From Gammaproteobacteria bacterium (lineage in GTDB: Bacteria > Pseudomonadota > Gammaproteobacteria > DSM-19610): a DNA stretch of 64,000 nt. A program made the position numbers and the translations under genes. The number at the start of each line of letters is the position of its first letter. The stretch's first letter is position 1. The notes beneath the pieces were generated by a model. The model was not told where the DNA came from, searched no databases, and saw only the letters and a list, made by a program, of their open reading frames with translations. Location of the stretch: NCBI GenBank assembly GCA_026197075.1, contig JAPHQV010000008.1, forward strand, positions 1-64,000. Reading direction: 5' to 3'. Positions 30,234 through 42,689 of the stretch are shown piece after piece.

Positions 30234-30247
30234 GTCTGCAGCCGCGC

Positions 30248-32800
30248 CTACTGGACGGTGCGCGCGACTTCCACCCGCTCGAAGACTTCGATCTGGTCAC
30301 CGGGTTTCACGTCGTTGTAGTTCTTCACACCGATACCGCACTCGGTACCGGAACGAACTTCGTTGACGTCGTCCTTGAAGCGCCGCAGGGATTCCAGCTC
30401 GCCCTGGTAGATGACCACGTTGTCACGCAGCACACGGATGGGGGCGTTACGCTTCACCACACCGTCCAGCACGATACTGCCGGCAATGGAGCCGAACTTG
30501 GGCGAAGTGAACACATCGCGCACTTCGGCCAGGCCGATGATGGTTTCCCGCACCTCGGGCGCGAGCATGCCGCTGACGGCACGCTTCACTTCGTCGATGG
30601 CATCGTAAATCACACTGTAGTAGTGCAGATCCACTTCGTGCTCTTCGATGAGGCGACGCGAGGAGGCATCGGCACGCACGTTGAAGCCGATCAGGATGGC
30701 GTTGGACGCCACCGCCAGGTTCACATCGGACTCATTGATACCACCCACGCCGCTGGAAACGATCTTCACCTTCACTTCGTCGGTGATGATCTTGGTCAGG
30801 GCATCGCGCAGGGCCTCCACGCTGCCCTGCACATCGGCCTTGAGCACGATATTGAGGTTTTCGATCTTGCCGGCACCCATCTGCGAGAACATGTCGTCCA
30901 GTTTGGCCTGTTGTTGCTTGGCCAGCTTCTGGTCGCGGGATTTCTCCTGGCGGAAGGCCGCCAGTTCACGGGCCTTGCGCTCGTCGGGCACCACCATCAC
31001 GTCATCACCGGCATTGGGCGTACCGGACAGGCCCAGCACCACGGCAGGCATGGAAGGGCCGGCGGACTCGATAGACGCGCCACTCTCGTCGAACATGGCG
31101 CGCACGCGCCCGTACTCCTCGCCGGACAGGATGATGTCGCCCTTGCGCAGGATACCGTTCTGCACGAGCACCGTGGCTACCGGTCCGCGCCCCTTGTCGA
31201 GGCTGGACTCGATAATGACGCCCTGCGCCGGGCAGTCCTCGACGGCCGTCAGTTCCAGCACCTCGGCCTGCAGCAGGATGGCATCGAGCAGTGCATCCAC
31301 GCCGTCGCCGGTCAAGGCGGACACAGGCATGAACATGGTCTCGCCACCCCAGTCTTCCGGAATGACTTCGTACTGGGACAGCTCATTCTTGACGCGGTCG
31401 GGATCGGCCTCCGGCTTGTCCATCTTGTTGACCGCCACCACCATGGGGACACCGGCCGCCTTGGCATGCTGCACGGCCTCCACGGTCTGCGGCTTGACGC
31501 CGTCATCGGCCGCCACCACCAGGATGACGATGTCCGTCACCTTGGCGCCACGGGCACGCATGGCGGTAAAGGCCGCGTGGCCGGGGGTATCCAGGAAGGA
31601 CACCACGCCCTTGTCGGTTTCCACATGATAGGCACCGATATGCTGGGTGATGCCACCGGCTTCGCCGGCCGCCACCTTGGTGCGGCGGATATAGTCCAGC
31701 AGCGAGGTCTTGCCGTGGTCGACGTGGCCCATGATGGTGACCACCGGCGGACGCGACACTTTTTCCCCGACCACTTCCTTCTGGCGCTCGGCCACGAAAC
31801 TCTGTTCCAGCGCATCCTCGTGGATCGGCTTGGCCACATGGCCGAGCTCTTCCACCACCAGGGTGGCGGTTTCCTGGTCGATGGGCTGGTTGATGGTGAC
31901 CATCACGCCCATCTTCATCAGAGTCTTGATCAACTCCGCGGCCTTCACCGACATCTTCTGGGCCAGCTCCGCAACGGTGATGGCCGCCGGGATGCTTACC
32001 TCACGTACCACGGGCGCGGTGGGCCGGGCAAAGCCATGCTCGCCGCCGCCACTGGATACGAAGGTCTGGCGCGACTTGCCCTTCTTCTTGCGACGACCAC
32101 TCTTGTCGGCGGAGACATGCAATTCCTCGCGACCATACTTGGTGCGGCCGGGGCGCTCTTCATCCCGATCTCCGCGGCCCTTGCGCGCCTCGGTCTTTTT
32201 CGGCCGCGCGTCGGCCGCGGCCTTCGGTGGAACGGGTTCCTCGGCTGCAGCGGCGACACGGGCGCTCTCGAGTGCCTCGGCCTCCAGGCGCGCGGCCTCT
32301 TCGGCCTGGCGCCGTGCCTCGGCTTCCTCGGTACGGCGCTTGGCATCTTCCTCTTCGCGGCGCTTCGCTTCTTCCGCCGCCTGGCGTGCCTCTTCCTGGG
32401 CCTTTAGCGTGGCCTCCTCTTCCGCCAGACGAGCGGCGCGTTCCTGGGCTTCCTGCTCCAGGCGCTCCTTCTCCTCGGCCACCAGCTCCGTACGCTTCAC
32501 ATAGGTGCGTTTCTTGCGCACCTCGACCGCCACGGTCTTGCTGCCACCGCGCGGCGAGCTGCTGCGCAGCTCCGTATGGGTCTTGCGCTTGAGCGTGATC
32601 TTCTTGGGCTCGGACGCCGACAGGGCTTCCTGTTTGCCGTGACTCTTGCGCAGAAAAGTCAGCAGCTGCATCTTTTCCTGGTCGTTGATGATGTCGTCGG
32701 CCTTGGTAATGGACAGACCGGCATCGCCCAGTTGCGACAGGAGTCGCTCGACGGGAAGTCCCACCACATCCGCAAACTGTTTGACTGTTACATCCGACAT
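30248..32800 (-). CDS. infB: Translation initiation factor IF-2
   Basis: GTPase that places initiator tRNA on the 30S subunit. 850 residues: an IF2 N-terminal domain ([13 protein letters not shown]), a long charged Glu/Arg/Ala-rich region up to about 290, a second IF2_N-type segment, the G domain with [14 protein letters not shown] and NKMDKPEA, then domains II-IV. ATG 32800 (MSDVTVKQF) removes 17 unmatched residues. It lies 23 bases after nusA in the operon. Alternative inner starts, as in E. coli, are possible but not evident. Confidence 0.97.
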   Translation of the reverse strand: MSDVTVKQFADVVGLPVERLLSQLGDAGLSITKADDIINDQEKMQLLTFLRKSHGKQEALSASEPKKITLKRKTHTELRSSSPRGGSKTVAVEVRKKRTYVKRTELVAEEKERLEQEAQERAARLAEEEATLKAQEEARQAAEEAKRREEEDAKRRTEEAEARRQAEEAARLEAEALESARVAAAAEEPVPPKAAADARPKKTEARKGRGDRDEERPGRTKYGREELHVSADKSGRRKKKGKSRQTFVSSGGGEHGFARPTAPVVREVSIPAAITVAELAQKMSVKAAELIKTLMKMGVMVTINQPIDQETATLVVEELGHVAKPIHEDALEQSFVAERQKEVVGEKVSRPPVVTIMGHVDHGKTSLLDYIRRTKVAAGEAGGITQHIGAYHVETDKGVVSFLDTPGHAAFTAMRARGAKVTDIVILVVAADDGVKPQTVEAVQHAKAAGVPMVVAVNKMDKPEADPDRVKNELSQYEVIPEDWGGETMFMPVSALTGDGVDALLDAILLQAEVLELTAVEDCPAQGVIIESSLDKGRGPVATVLVQNGILRKGDIILSGEEYGRVRAMFDESGASIESAGPSMPAVVLGLSGTPNAGDDVMVVPDERKARELAAFRQEKSRDQKLAKQQQAKLDDMFSQMGAGKIENLNIVLKADVQGSVEALRDALTKIITDEVKVKIVSSGVGGINESDVNLAVASNAILIGFNVRADASSRRLIEEHEVDLHYYSVIYDAIDEVKRAVSGMLAPEVRETIIGLAEVRDVFTSPKFGSIAGSIVLDGVVKRNAPIRVLRDNVVIYQGELESLRRFKDDVNEVRSGTECGIGVKNYNDVKPGDQIEVFERVEVARTVQ

Positions 32801-32823
32801 ACTGTGTCTACCTTCGGGAGTGT

Positions 32824-34341
32824 TCAGGCTTGCTCTTCTTCGGCAAACCACGGGGCACGTGCGGTCATGATCAGACTACCTGCACGTTCTTCGTCCATGC
32901 CCTCGATTTCCATCAATTCATCCACGGACTGCTCGGCCAGGTCTTCCATGGTGACCACCCCGCGCCCGGCCAGGACGAAGGCCAGCTCGCGATCCATGCC
33001 ATCCATTTCCAGCAAATCCTGGGCCGGTTGCGCATCACCCAGCTGTTCCTCGCTGACGATGGCACGGGTGATCAGCACGTCACGGGCACGGCCGCGCAGT
33101 TCCTCCACCATGCCCTCGTCGAATTCCTCGACTTCCAGCAATTCCTGGGTAGGCACATAGGCCACCTCTTCCACGCTGGAGAATCCTTCCTGCACCAGGA
33201 TGACGGCAATTTCCTCGTCCACGTCCAGCTGTTCCATGAACAGCTTCTGCAGCGACTGCGCCTCGGCCTCGCTCTTTTCCTCGGCCTGCGCCTCGTCCAT
33301 CACGTTCAGGGTCCAGCCGGTGAGCTCACTGGCGAGACGCACATTCTGGCCGCCACGGCCGATGGCCTGGGACAGCTGCTCGGTATTCACCGCCACGTCC
33401 ATGCTGTGGGAGTCCTCGTCCACCACGATGGAGACCACCTCGGCCGGTGACATGGCGTTGACCACGAACTGCGCCGGGTTGTCATCCCAGAGAATGATAT
33501 CCACGCGTTCACCGGACAGCTCCGTGGACACGGTCTGCACCCGCGAGCCGCGCATGCCCACGCAGGCGCCGACGGGATCGATACGGGGATCGTTGGACTT
33601 GACGGCGATCTTGGCGCGCATGCCCGGGTCGCGGGCGGCACCCAGTATCTCGATCAGGCCCTGGCCCACTTCCGGCACTTCCAGCTTGAACAGCTCGATG
33701 AGGAATTGCGGCGCTACGCGGCTGATGAACAGCTGGGGACCACGGGGCTCGGAACGCACCTCGCGCAGGTAGCCACGCAGACGGTCGCCGGCACGCACGG
33801 ATTCACGGGGAATCATGTCTTCGCGATAGATCACCGCCTCGGAATTGCCGCCGAGATCGAGATACACGTTGCCGCGCTCCACGCGCTTGACGACACCGGT
33901 CACCAACTCACCGATGCGATCCTGGAAGGCATCCACGACCTGGGCGCGCTCTGCCTCGCGCACCTTCTGCACGATGACCTGCTTGGCGGTCTGGGCGCCG
34001 ATACGGCCGAACTCCACCGACTCGATCTGTTCCTCGACAAAGTCGCCGACCTGGATATCGGGGTTTTCCTCGCGGGCGGCCGCCAGCGTGGTCTGCCGCG
34101 CCGGAAACTCCATGGGAAAGGGGTTACCTTCCTCATCCACGTCGGGAATCACTTCCCAGCGCCTGAAGGTCTCGTAGTCTCCGGTCTTGCGATCGATTTC
34201 CACCCGCGCGTCGATTTCGGCAAGCGCGCGCTTCTTGGTCGCCGATGCCAGTGCGGCCTCGATCGCCTCGAAGATAATATTCTTATCGACGCCCTTCTCG
34301 TTGGAAACCGCGTCCACCACCAACAAGATCTCTTTGTTCAT
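32824..34341 (-). CDS. nusA: Transcription termination/antitermination factor NusA
   Basis: RNA polymerase-bound regulator of pausing, termination and antitermination. 505 residues: N-terminal domain ([15 protein letters not shown]), S1, two KH domains ([14 protein letters not shown] and [13 protein letters not shown]) and two C-terminal acidic repeats ending near [16 protein letters not shown] 34341 has CGGAGG eight bases upstream; GTG 34347 is less likely. Follows rimP by 24 bases. NusA controls its own operon in E. coli, consistent with the hairpin-rich leader here. Confidence 0.97.
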   Translation of the reverse strand: MNKEILLVVDAVSNEKGVDKNIIFEAIEAALASATKKRALAEIDARVEIDRKTGDYETFRRWEVIPDVDEEGNPFPMEFPARQTTLAAAREENPDIQVGDFVEEQIESVEFGRIGAQTAKQVIVQKVREAERAQVVDAFQDRIGELVTGVVKRVERGNVYLDLGGNSEAVIYREDMIPRESVRAGDRLRGYLREVRSEPRGPQLFISRVAPQFLIELFKLEVPEVGQGLIEILGAARDPGMRAKIAVKSNDPRIDPVGACVGMRGSRVQTVSTELSGERVDIILWDDNPAQFVVNAMSPAEVVSIVVDEDSHSMDVAVNTEQLSQAIGRGGQNVRLASELTGWTLNVMDEAQAEEKSEAEAQSLQKLFMEQLDVDEEIAVILVQEGFSSVEEVAYVPTQELLEVEEFDEGMVEELRGRARDVLITRAIVSEEQLGDAQPAQDLLEMDGMDRELAFVLAGRGVVTMEDLAEQSVDELMEIEGMDEERAGSLIMTARAPWFAEEEQA

Positions 34342-34365
34342 TGCCACTTCCTCCGAGCCGGATGC

Positions 34366-34821
34366 TCAGTATTCGGGTATCAAACGCGCCTGGTCGACCT
34401 GATCCAGCGGTAATTCAAATTCCTCGCCATCCACTTCCACGATGGCGTTGTCACCTTCCAGGCCCATCAGCAGCCCGGTGAAATTGCGCCGGCCCTGGAC
34501 CAGGCCGTGCATGCGCACCTTGACGCGATGACCGGCGAAACGCGCATAGTCCTGCGCCCTGAACAGTGGGCGGTCCAGCCCGGGCGAGGACACCTCCAGG
34601 GCATAATGGCCCTGGATGGGATCTTCCACATCCAGCAGGCCGCTGACCTGGTGGCTCACCGCCTGGCAATCTTCCAGCGTGATGCCATCCTCGTGGTCGA
34701 TATAGATGCGCAACAGTCCATTGGTGGACCCGCCGCGATATTCCACGCCCACCAGCTCGTAACCCAGACCAGACACCGCCGGCTCGATCAGCTCTCGCAA
34801 TTGCGCTGGTTGCTGGGACAT
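34366..34821 (-). CDS. rimP: Ribosome maturation factor RimP
   Basis: 30S assembly factor. 151 residues with an N-terminal alpha-beta domain (LIEPAVSGLGYELVGVEY), the conserved EDCQAVSHQVSGLLDVEDPI and VSSPGLDRPLF, and an Sm-like C-terminal domain. First gene of the rimP-nusA-infB-rbfA-truB-rpsO-pnp operon, preceded by its own promoter and a leader hairpin. Confidence 0.96.
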   Translation of the reverse strand: MSQQPAQLRELIEPAVSGLGYELVGVEYRGGSTNGLLRIYIDHEDGITLEDCQAVSHQVSGLLDVEDPIQGHYALEVSSPGLDRPLFRAQDYARFAGHRVKVRMHGLVQGRRNFTGLLMGLEGDNAIVEVDGEEFELPLDQVDQARLIPEY

Positions 34822-34835
34822 ACCGACACCACAAA

Positions 34836-34857
34836 CAAAAAATGGGCCCTAGGCCCA
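34836..34857 (-). terminator. Terminator-like hairpin in the rimP leader (possible attenuator)
   Basis: On the minus strand TGGGCC-TAG-GGCCCA is followed at once by TTTTTT, 15 bases before the rimP ATG and about 30 after the predicted start of transcription. Position in the leader suggests attenuation of the operon, as the stem alone would be a weak terminator. Confidence 0.5.
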
Positions 34858-34893
34858 CTTCGTTAACCGCTCAATTCCCGGAAAACGCCGGCC

Positions 34894-34922
34894 AGTATAC
34901 CAGCGAAACCGAAAATCTCCAA
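34894..34922 (-). promoter_or_regulatory. Sigma-70 promoter of the rimP-nusA-infB operon
   Basis: On the minus strand TTGGAG, a 17-base spacer and TATACT, giving a predicted start near 34887 and a leader of about 65 bases before the rimP ATG. Confidence 0.75.
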
Positions 34923-34973
34923 ATCAAACCGATGGTTAGCTCAACAAGTCCTTTCCAGGACGATCCCGGGAAA

Positions 34974-35039
34974 CGAAAAAACCCCGGGAACGGGGCTTTA
35001 CAGAAGGGCCAAACAACTCCGAAACCCCGAGCTGACCGA
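34974..35039 (-). ncRNA. Putative orphan small RNA upstream of rimP
   Basis: A near-consensus promoter (TTGCCA, 17 bases, TATAAT at 35046-35074) is followed 65 bases later by a perfect intrinsic terminator (34975-35000: GCCCCG-TTCC-CGGGG then TTTTTT). No open frame of note lies between. The unit would make an RNA of roughly 65 bases starting near 35039. It does not fold as a tRNA. In E. coli this place holds metY; here a short independent transcription unit has that position. Function unknown. Confidence 0.6.
34975..35000 (-). terminator. Terminator of the putative small RNA
   Basis: Minus-strand AAAGCCCCG, loop, CGGGGTTTTTTC: a GC-rich stem directly followed by six T residues. Confidence 0.8.
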
Positions 35040-35045
35040 GCGCGA

Positions 35046-35074
35046 ATTATAAGGAGACCCCCCGCATTTGGCAA
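35046..35074 (-). promoter_or_regulatory. Strong sigma-70 promoter of the putative small RNA
   Basis: Minus-strand TTGCCA and TATAAT separated by exactly 17 bases, one of the closest matches to consensus in the window. Confidence 0.75.
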
Positions 35075-35196
35075 GATCAGTCGTACCGGAGCAGGCACGG
35101 CCCGTTTCCCGGCGTGCGCGTCGATTCAGCTTCGATTCAGCTCCCGGGCGGACGCTATACTCAACCCAACCACTAGACCATAGGAAGGTGAACACC

Positions 35197-35607
35197 ATGA
35201 ACACCAAACGCACAACCCTGATGTCAGCCCTGCTGGCGGCCATCCTGGCCTCCACCACCACCCTGGCGGCACCCCCCGGAGGCGGCATGGGCGGCGGCCA
35301 GGGGCGCGTCGACAACGATGCACCGGGGCTCGAACGTGCCGAACAGGTACAGGAGCGCAACGAGGTCCGCAAGGAGATGCAGAAGGAATACCAGAAGGGC
35401 AATGGCAGCGGCGATCAGGACCGAGACCGTGAGCGCTACCGGGATCCGGATGCGGACCGTGACGCAGCCAAGGCGAAGGCCAAGGGGCAGGGCAGCAACG
35501 GCGGCGGCGACCAGGATCGTGTGCGCGACCGCATCCACCAGGATGAAAACGGCCGTGGCGAAGAGCCGCGCGAGCGCCGCTGGTGGTGGCCATTCGGGGA
35601 CCGCTAG
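35197..35607 (+). CDS. Secreted, highly charged low-complexity protein of unknown function
   Basis: 136 residues. A signal peptide (KRTTLMSALLAAILASTTTLA, cleavage near residue 25) is followed by GGGMGGGQG, then a hydrophilic stretch rich in Asp, Arg, Glu, Lys and Gly (QDRDRERYRDPDADRD) and a Trp cluster at the end (RRWWWPFGDR). No known domain is recognised; it may be largely unfolded. AGGAAGG lies nine bases before ATG 35197, and TATACT at 35156-35161 may be its -10. It leads the envelope cluster with an L,D-transpeptidase gene 60 bases on. Confidence 0.75.
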   Translation: MNTKRTTLMSALLAAILASTTTLAAPPGGGMGGGQGRVDNDAPGLERAEQVQERNEVRKEMQKEYQKGNGSGDQDRDRERYRDPDADRDAAKAKAKGQGSNGGGDQDRVRDRIHQDENGRGEEPRERRWWWPFGDR

Positions 35608-35667
35608 TAATGTCATAACGGCTGTGGAACACTTCCAGGGCATGGAGCCCCTGGAGTGGTATAGAGC

Positions 35668-36243
35668 ATGAAGTGGAATCATTGGCCGGCGAACGGGTTA
35701 TCCGCCCTCGTCGGCCTTCTGCTGTGCGGCCTCGCCTGGGCTCAGGCGGATCCCGTCAGTCCCGACCCGTGGTTATTGGTGGACACGCAAACCCAGACCC
35801 TCAGTATCCGGCGGGGGGACGAGGTGATCCAGACCTTTGCGGGCATCGCCATCGGCCGTTTTGGCACCACCGAGGCCAAGCGCACCCTGGACGGTAAGAC
35901 CCCGATGGGCGAATTCCGCATCACCCGCATTGCGGAACGGACCTCCTTTCACCGCTTCTTCGGTCTCGATTATCCCAACCTGACCCATGCGCAGGCCGGC
36001 CTGGAGACCGGACGCATTTCACGCGCCGAATTCGCCGCCATTCGCGCCGCACTGAAACAGGGCGCCACACCACCCCAACTGACCGCCCTGGGCGGCTTTA
36101 TCGGCATCCATGGCCTGGGGGACGGCGATCCCGTCGTTCATGAGGATTTCAACTGGACCAATGGGTGCGTTGCCCTGACCAATGAGCAGATGGATGACCT
36201 GGCTCAATGGGTATACGAGGGAATGCGTGTAATAATTCGTTAG
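35668..36243 (+). CDS. L,D-transpeptidase (YkuD), exported
   Basis: 191 residues with a signal peptide (LSALVGLLLCGLAWAQA, to about 26). The YkuD catalytic region has His148 in FIGIHGLG and nucleophile Cys167 in NWTNGCVAL, the Ser/Asn-x-Gly-Cys pattern, though the usual Arg after Cys-Val is Ala. Such enzymes form 3-3 peptidoglycan cross-links or attach Braun-type lipoprotein to the wall. It stands directly before lpp (115 bases), which favours an anchoring role. A second enzyme of the family lies on the other side of lpp. Confidence 0.9.
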   Translation: MKWNHWPANGLSALVGLLLCGLAWAQADPVSPDPWLLVDTQTQTLSIRRGDEVIQTFAGIAIGRFGTTEAKRTLDGKTPMGEFRITRIAERTSFHRFFGLDYPNLTHAQAGLETGRISRAEFAAIRAALKQGATPPQLTALGGFIGIHGLGDGDPVVHEDFNWTNGCVALTNEQMDDLAQWVYEGMRVIIR

Positions 36244-36358
36244 GCACCCCTTGTTATTCTCCAGGGCGCCACGGAGAATGCGCATCGCGCGGTACATGCG
36301 GGTCCGCATGCCTCTGCTACAACCAGTTTCCCAGCGTCGTTACAAGGAGATCCACGAC

Positions 36359-36640
36359 ATGAACCATAAAGTACTGCTCACCGGCGCACTGCTCGCCGGC
36401 ACTATCGCCCTCGGCGGCTGCGCCAGCACCTCCGAGATCGCCACCCTGCGCACCCAGGTGGAACAGGCCCAGGCAACGGCGGATTCCGCCGCCACCAGCG
36501 CCGCCGCCGCCAGCCGGGACGCCGCCGCCGCCAAGGCCCTCGCGGAACAGGCCCAGGCCGATGCCGCTGCCGCCAAGGCGAAGTCCGAAGACACCGATGC
36601 CAAGATCGATCGGATGTTCAAGAAGACCATGTACAAGTAA
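36359..36640 (+). CDS. lpp: Major outer-membrane (murein) lipoprotein, Lpp/OprI-like
   Basis: 93 residues. The lipobox LGGC puts the lipidated cysteine at residue 21. The mature part is an Ala-rich coiled coil with heptad-like spacing (TLRTQVEQAQATADSAA, AAAKALAEQAQADAAAA) and ends in KKTMYK, with the C-terminal lysine used by Lpp for linkage to peptidoglycan. ATG 36359 has AAGGAG eight bases upstream. A strong terminator follows. Flanking L,D-transpeptidase genes on both sides would supply the enzymes that attach it to the wall. The Ala-rich sequence is closer to OprI of pseudomonads than to E. coli Lpp. Confidence 0.88.
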   Translation: MNHKVLLTGALLAGTIALGGCASTSEIATLRTQVEQAQATADSAATSAAAASRDAAAAKALAEQAQADAAAAKAKSEDTDAKIDRMFKKTMYK

Positions 36641-36653
36641 CACCGCGTTCCGC

Positions 36654-36690
36654 CCCCGCGGGACCTGCTGGTCCCGCGGGGTTTTTTTTT
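36654..36690 (+). terminator. Intrinsic terminator after lpp
   Basis: CCCCGCGGGACC, loop TGCT, GGTCCCGCGGGG and nine T residues: a 12-bp perfect stem, matching the high, discrete expression usual for lpp. Confidence 0.95.
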
Positions 36691-36693
36691 GCC

Positions 36694-37689
36694 TCAGTCC
36701 GACAGGGAAATCGCCACCGGATACCCGCGCGCCTCATGTACGGCCGCGTTGATCAGGCGCCCGCTGAGTCGTGCCGGACGCTCGGCTACCGCCGCCCGGA
36801 TGACGTCCATGGCGTTCTCCATCAGATGTTGCCGTCCCTCCACGTCCTCCTCCAGGGGCGGATGCACCTCGATATACAGGGTATTCAACAGCCAGCCGAT
36901 CTTGACGGGCTGATTGACGATGCGCACCGGCGTGTCCACCGGGATCTCGTCATAGAGTGCGGCGATGTCCTCGGGATACATCCGCAGGCAACCATGCGTC
37001 ACCCGCATGCCGACGCCCCAGGGCTTGTCGGTGCCGTGGATCAGGTAGCTGGGGATGCTCAGGCGCAGGGCATGTCGTCCCAGTGGGTTATCCGGGCCGG
37101 CCGGCACCACTTCCGGCAGGGTCTCGCCGCGTTCCGCCGCCTCGGCGCGAATGGAGGCCGGCGGACGCCAGACCGGGTCCTTCTGTTTGCTGATGATGCG
37201 CCAGCTGCCCAGCGGGGTTTCCCAGTCCATGCGCCCGACACTGACCGGGTAGGTCCGTACCACCCGGGGTTCACCGGCCTTGGCCGGAGGGTAGTAATAC
37301 AGGCGCATCTCGGGCACGTTGAGCACCAGGCCGACGCGCTCGGCCATGGGCAGGATATAGCGGGTGGGCAAGGTGACAGGCGTGCCCTCGCCCGGCAGCC
37401 AGCGATCCACGCCGGGATTGGCGAGAATCATCTCATCATGGCCGATTTGATAGCGACGGGCGATATCCAGCAACGTGTCTTCATGGACAGCCGGAATGTC
37501 CCGCACCTGGCCCACCAGGTCCACATCCTGCGGCGGCAGGGGGAAGGTCTGCCCATGGGCGGCAGGTACCAATAACGCCAGCATCAGCAGCCAGTATCGT
37601 GGCAGCGATCGCCGACAGGGCCTTTTTTCACCCTGCCGGCGGATGCCGGTCTCCCTGGATGCCGGCATCCGCGACGCTACCCTCTTCAT
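36694..37689 (-). CDS. L,D-transpeptidase of the ErfK/YbiS/YcfS/YnhG type
   Basis: 331 residues: signal peptide or anchor (YWLLMLALLVPAAHG), a LysM-like segment (VHEDTLLDIARRYQIGHDEMILANPGV in two parts: DTLLDIARRYQIG, MILANPGV) and a YkuD domain with SYLIHGTDKPWGVG and catalytic RVTHGCLRMYPED, all canonical. This is the architecture of the E. coli enzymes that attach Braun lipoprotein to diaminopimelate. ATG 37689 has GAGG five bases upstream. It is convergent with lpp and lies 45 bases after lptE, in the place where holA often follows. Confidence 0.93.
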   Translation of the reverse strand: MKRVASRMPASRETGIRRQGEKRPCRRSLPRYWLLMLALLVPAAHGQTFPLPPQDVDLVGQVRDIPAVHEDTLLDIARRYQIGHDEMILANPGVDRWLPGEGTPVTLPTRYILPMAERVGLVLNVPEMRLYYYPPAKAGEPRVVRTYPVSVGRMDWETPLGSWRIISKQKDPVWRPPASIRAEAAERGETLPEVVPAGPDNPLGRHALRLSIPSYLIHGTDKPWGVGMRVTHGCLRMYPEDIAALYDEIPVDTPVRIVNQPVKIGWLLNTLYIEVHPPLEEDVEGRQHLMENAMDVIRAAVAERPARLSGRLINAAVHEARGYPVAISLSD

Positions 37690-37734
37690 CAGAACCTCAA
37701 CCACCTTTGCCCACCCCGATTTCCGGACCGGAAA

Positions 37735-40932
<3,198 letters not shown>

Positions 40933-41009
40933 TGGGGAGCTGCAAGCCCTTCCCCTACGCCACCGGCTGGGCCACACTGGGAAAAGAGAAGGACCACGGG
41001 AGACACACA

Positions 41010-41537
41010 ATGAGCAGCGAAAAACACCCCACCCCCACCGAACGTCTGGTGGATGCCTATGACCGCATGATGGAACGGGTCAGCGCCAGCCTCGAGGAGG
41101 CCGAGGAAAAGGCCCGACCCACCCTGCAGAAGCACCTGGACCGGGCCGTGGACAAGACCGTCGAGCTGGAGGAACTGACCCGCGAGGAGGCGGAGAAGGT
41201 CGCCGCCTGGCTGCGCCGCGACCTGCGCGACGCCGGGCAACACCTGGCGGAAACCGGCGACGAGCTGGGGCACTGGCTGAAATTCGACATCGAACTCATG
41301 GAACAGCGCCTGTACGAGTTCCTGGCCCGTGCCGCCGACAAGACCAAGCTGGAGCAACTGGAGCTGCGGGAGACCCTGCAGGCGGATCCTCCTCACCACA
41401 GTGGCGAGATCACCGGCCCCGGCACTTTGTACTGTTCCGGTTGCGGACAGGCGATGCACTTCCACCGCACCGGCCATATTCCGCCATGTCCCAAGTGCCA
41501 TGGCAGTAATTTCCGGCGCGCGCCAGTGAAGCGCTGA
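41010..41537 (+). CDS. ybeL: Zinc-ribbon protein YbeL (DUF1451)
   Basis: 175 residues: an N-terminal helical, Glu-rich part (MMERVSASLEEAEEKARP) and a C-terminal zinc ribbon with two cysteine pairs, LYCSGCGQAMHF and PPCPKCHGSNF. Function is not established. It is divergent from leuS, as in E. coli. ATG 41010 is the start; the very long open frame upstream in the same phase is the shadow of leuS. pilU follows 55 bases on. Confidence 0.9.
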   Translation: MSSEKHPTPTERLVDAYDRMMERVSASLEEAEEKARPTLQKHLDRAVDKTVELEELTREEAEKVAAWLRRDLRDAGQHLAETGDELGHWLKFDIELMEQRLYEFLARAADKTKLEQLELRETLQADPPHHSGEITGPGTLYCSGCGQAMHFHRTGHIPPCPKCHGSNFRRAPVKR

Positions 41538-41592
41538 ACCAATCCAGGACCCGTTGGGGAACGACCTGGCGACTGATAACGAAGGGGGGAAC

Positions 41593-42657
41593 ATGACACA
41601 ACTGGTGAATCTGCTTGCGCGTACCCGGGATCTGGGTGCCTCGGACCTGTTGCTCAGTAATGCCGCGCCGCCGGCCTGGCGGGTGAACGGCAAGCTCATA
41701 CCGCGCGAGGGTGAGGTCATCAGTGCCGACGAACTCGGCAGCTTCGTACGCAAGGTGCTGACGAAGGAACAGCTGGCACGCTTCGACCACGAACTGGAAA
41801 TGAACGTGGCCCACCGTTTCGGGGAACTGGGGCGGTTCCGCATCAATGTGTTCCGCCAGCGCGGCCACCTGGCCATGGCCTTGCGGGCAATCCCGGATAC
41901 CATCCCCTCCTTTGCCGAGCTGGGACTACCGGAGCGAGTCGGCGAGCTGGCACTGCTCAAGCGCGGCCTGATCATCATGGTCGGCGGGGCCGGCTCGGGG
42001 AAATCCACCACCCTGGCGGCCATGATCGAACACCGCAACCAGCACGACCGCGGGCATGTCATTACCGTGGAAGACCCCATCGAGTACACCTTCAAGCACC
42101 GCGAGTGCATGATCAACCAGCGCGAGGTGGGGCTGGACACCCGCTCCTTCCACGACGCCCTGATGAATTCCCTGCGCCAGAGCCCCGACGTACTGATGAT
42201 CGGCGAAGTGCGCGACCGCAAGACCATGGAGCGGGCCATCGAGTTCGCCGACACGGGACATCTCTGCCTTACCACCCTGCACGCCAATTCCTCGGACCAG
42301 GCCTTCGATCGCATCGTCAACCTGTTCGAGGAACATGAGCGCCAGCAGGTGCTGGCCAGCCTGTCCGCCAACCTGCGCGCGGTGATCTCCCAGCGCCTGG
42401 TGCCCACCCTGGACGGGAAACGCACCTGCGCCTTCGAGCTGATGGTGAATACACCCCTGGTGGGCGACCTGATCCGTCGTGCCGAGCACCAGTCCATCAA
42501 GCAGGCAATGGAAAAGGACGAGACCTACGGCATGGTGTCCTTCGACCAGTGCCTGTACGAACACATGCAACAGGGTCGCATCGGCGAGTCCACGGCCCTG
42601 GAGTTCGCCGATTCCCCCAGCAACCTGAAGTTGCGCATCCGTCTTAACGGCGGGTAA
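41593..42657 (+). CDS. pilU: Type IV pilus retraction-associated ATPase PilU
   Basis: Hexameric secretion-superfamily ATPase that assists PilT in pilus retraction. 354 residues: Walker A GGAGSGKST near residue 138, Asp box ITVEDPIEY, Walker B DVLMIGEVRD, and His box HLCLTTLHANSSDQA. The sequence around MERAIEFADTGHLC and the C-terminus follow PilU rather than PilT. GGGGGGA precedes ATG 41593. pilT and other pil genes are not in the window, so it stands alone between ybeL and a phosphate transporter. Confidence 0.9.
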   Translation: MTQLVNLLARTRDLGASDLLLSNAAPPAWRVNGKLIPREGEVISADELGSFVRKVLTKEQLARFDHELEMNVAHRFGELGRFRINVFRQRGHLAMALRAIPDTIPSFAELGLPERVGELALLKRGLIIMVGGAGSGKSTTLAAMIEHRNQHDRGHVITVEDPIEYTFKHRECMINQREVGLDTRSFHDALMNSLRQSPDVLMIGEVRDRKTMERAIEFADTGHLCLTTLHANSSDQAFDRIVNLFEEHERQQVLASLSANLRAVISQRLVPTLDGKRTCAFELMVNTPLVGDLIRRAEHQSIKQAMEKDETYGMVSFDQCLYEHMQQGRIGESTALEFADSPSNLKLRIRLNGG

Positions 42658-42689
42658 CCCGGTAACAGACCCCGGCCGCGCCCCATGTC

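Noticed and set aside
34822-35195. tRNA gene upstream of rimP as in E. coli metY
   Set aside because: No cloverleaf, T-loop GTTC-A-A-T or CCA-type end could be found; a short promoter-terminator unit is present instead.
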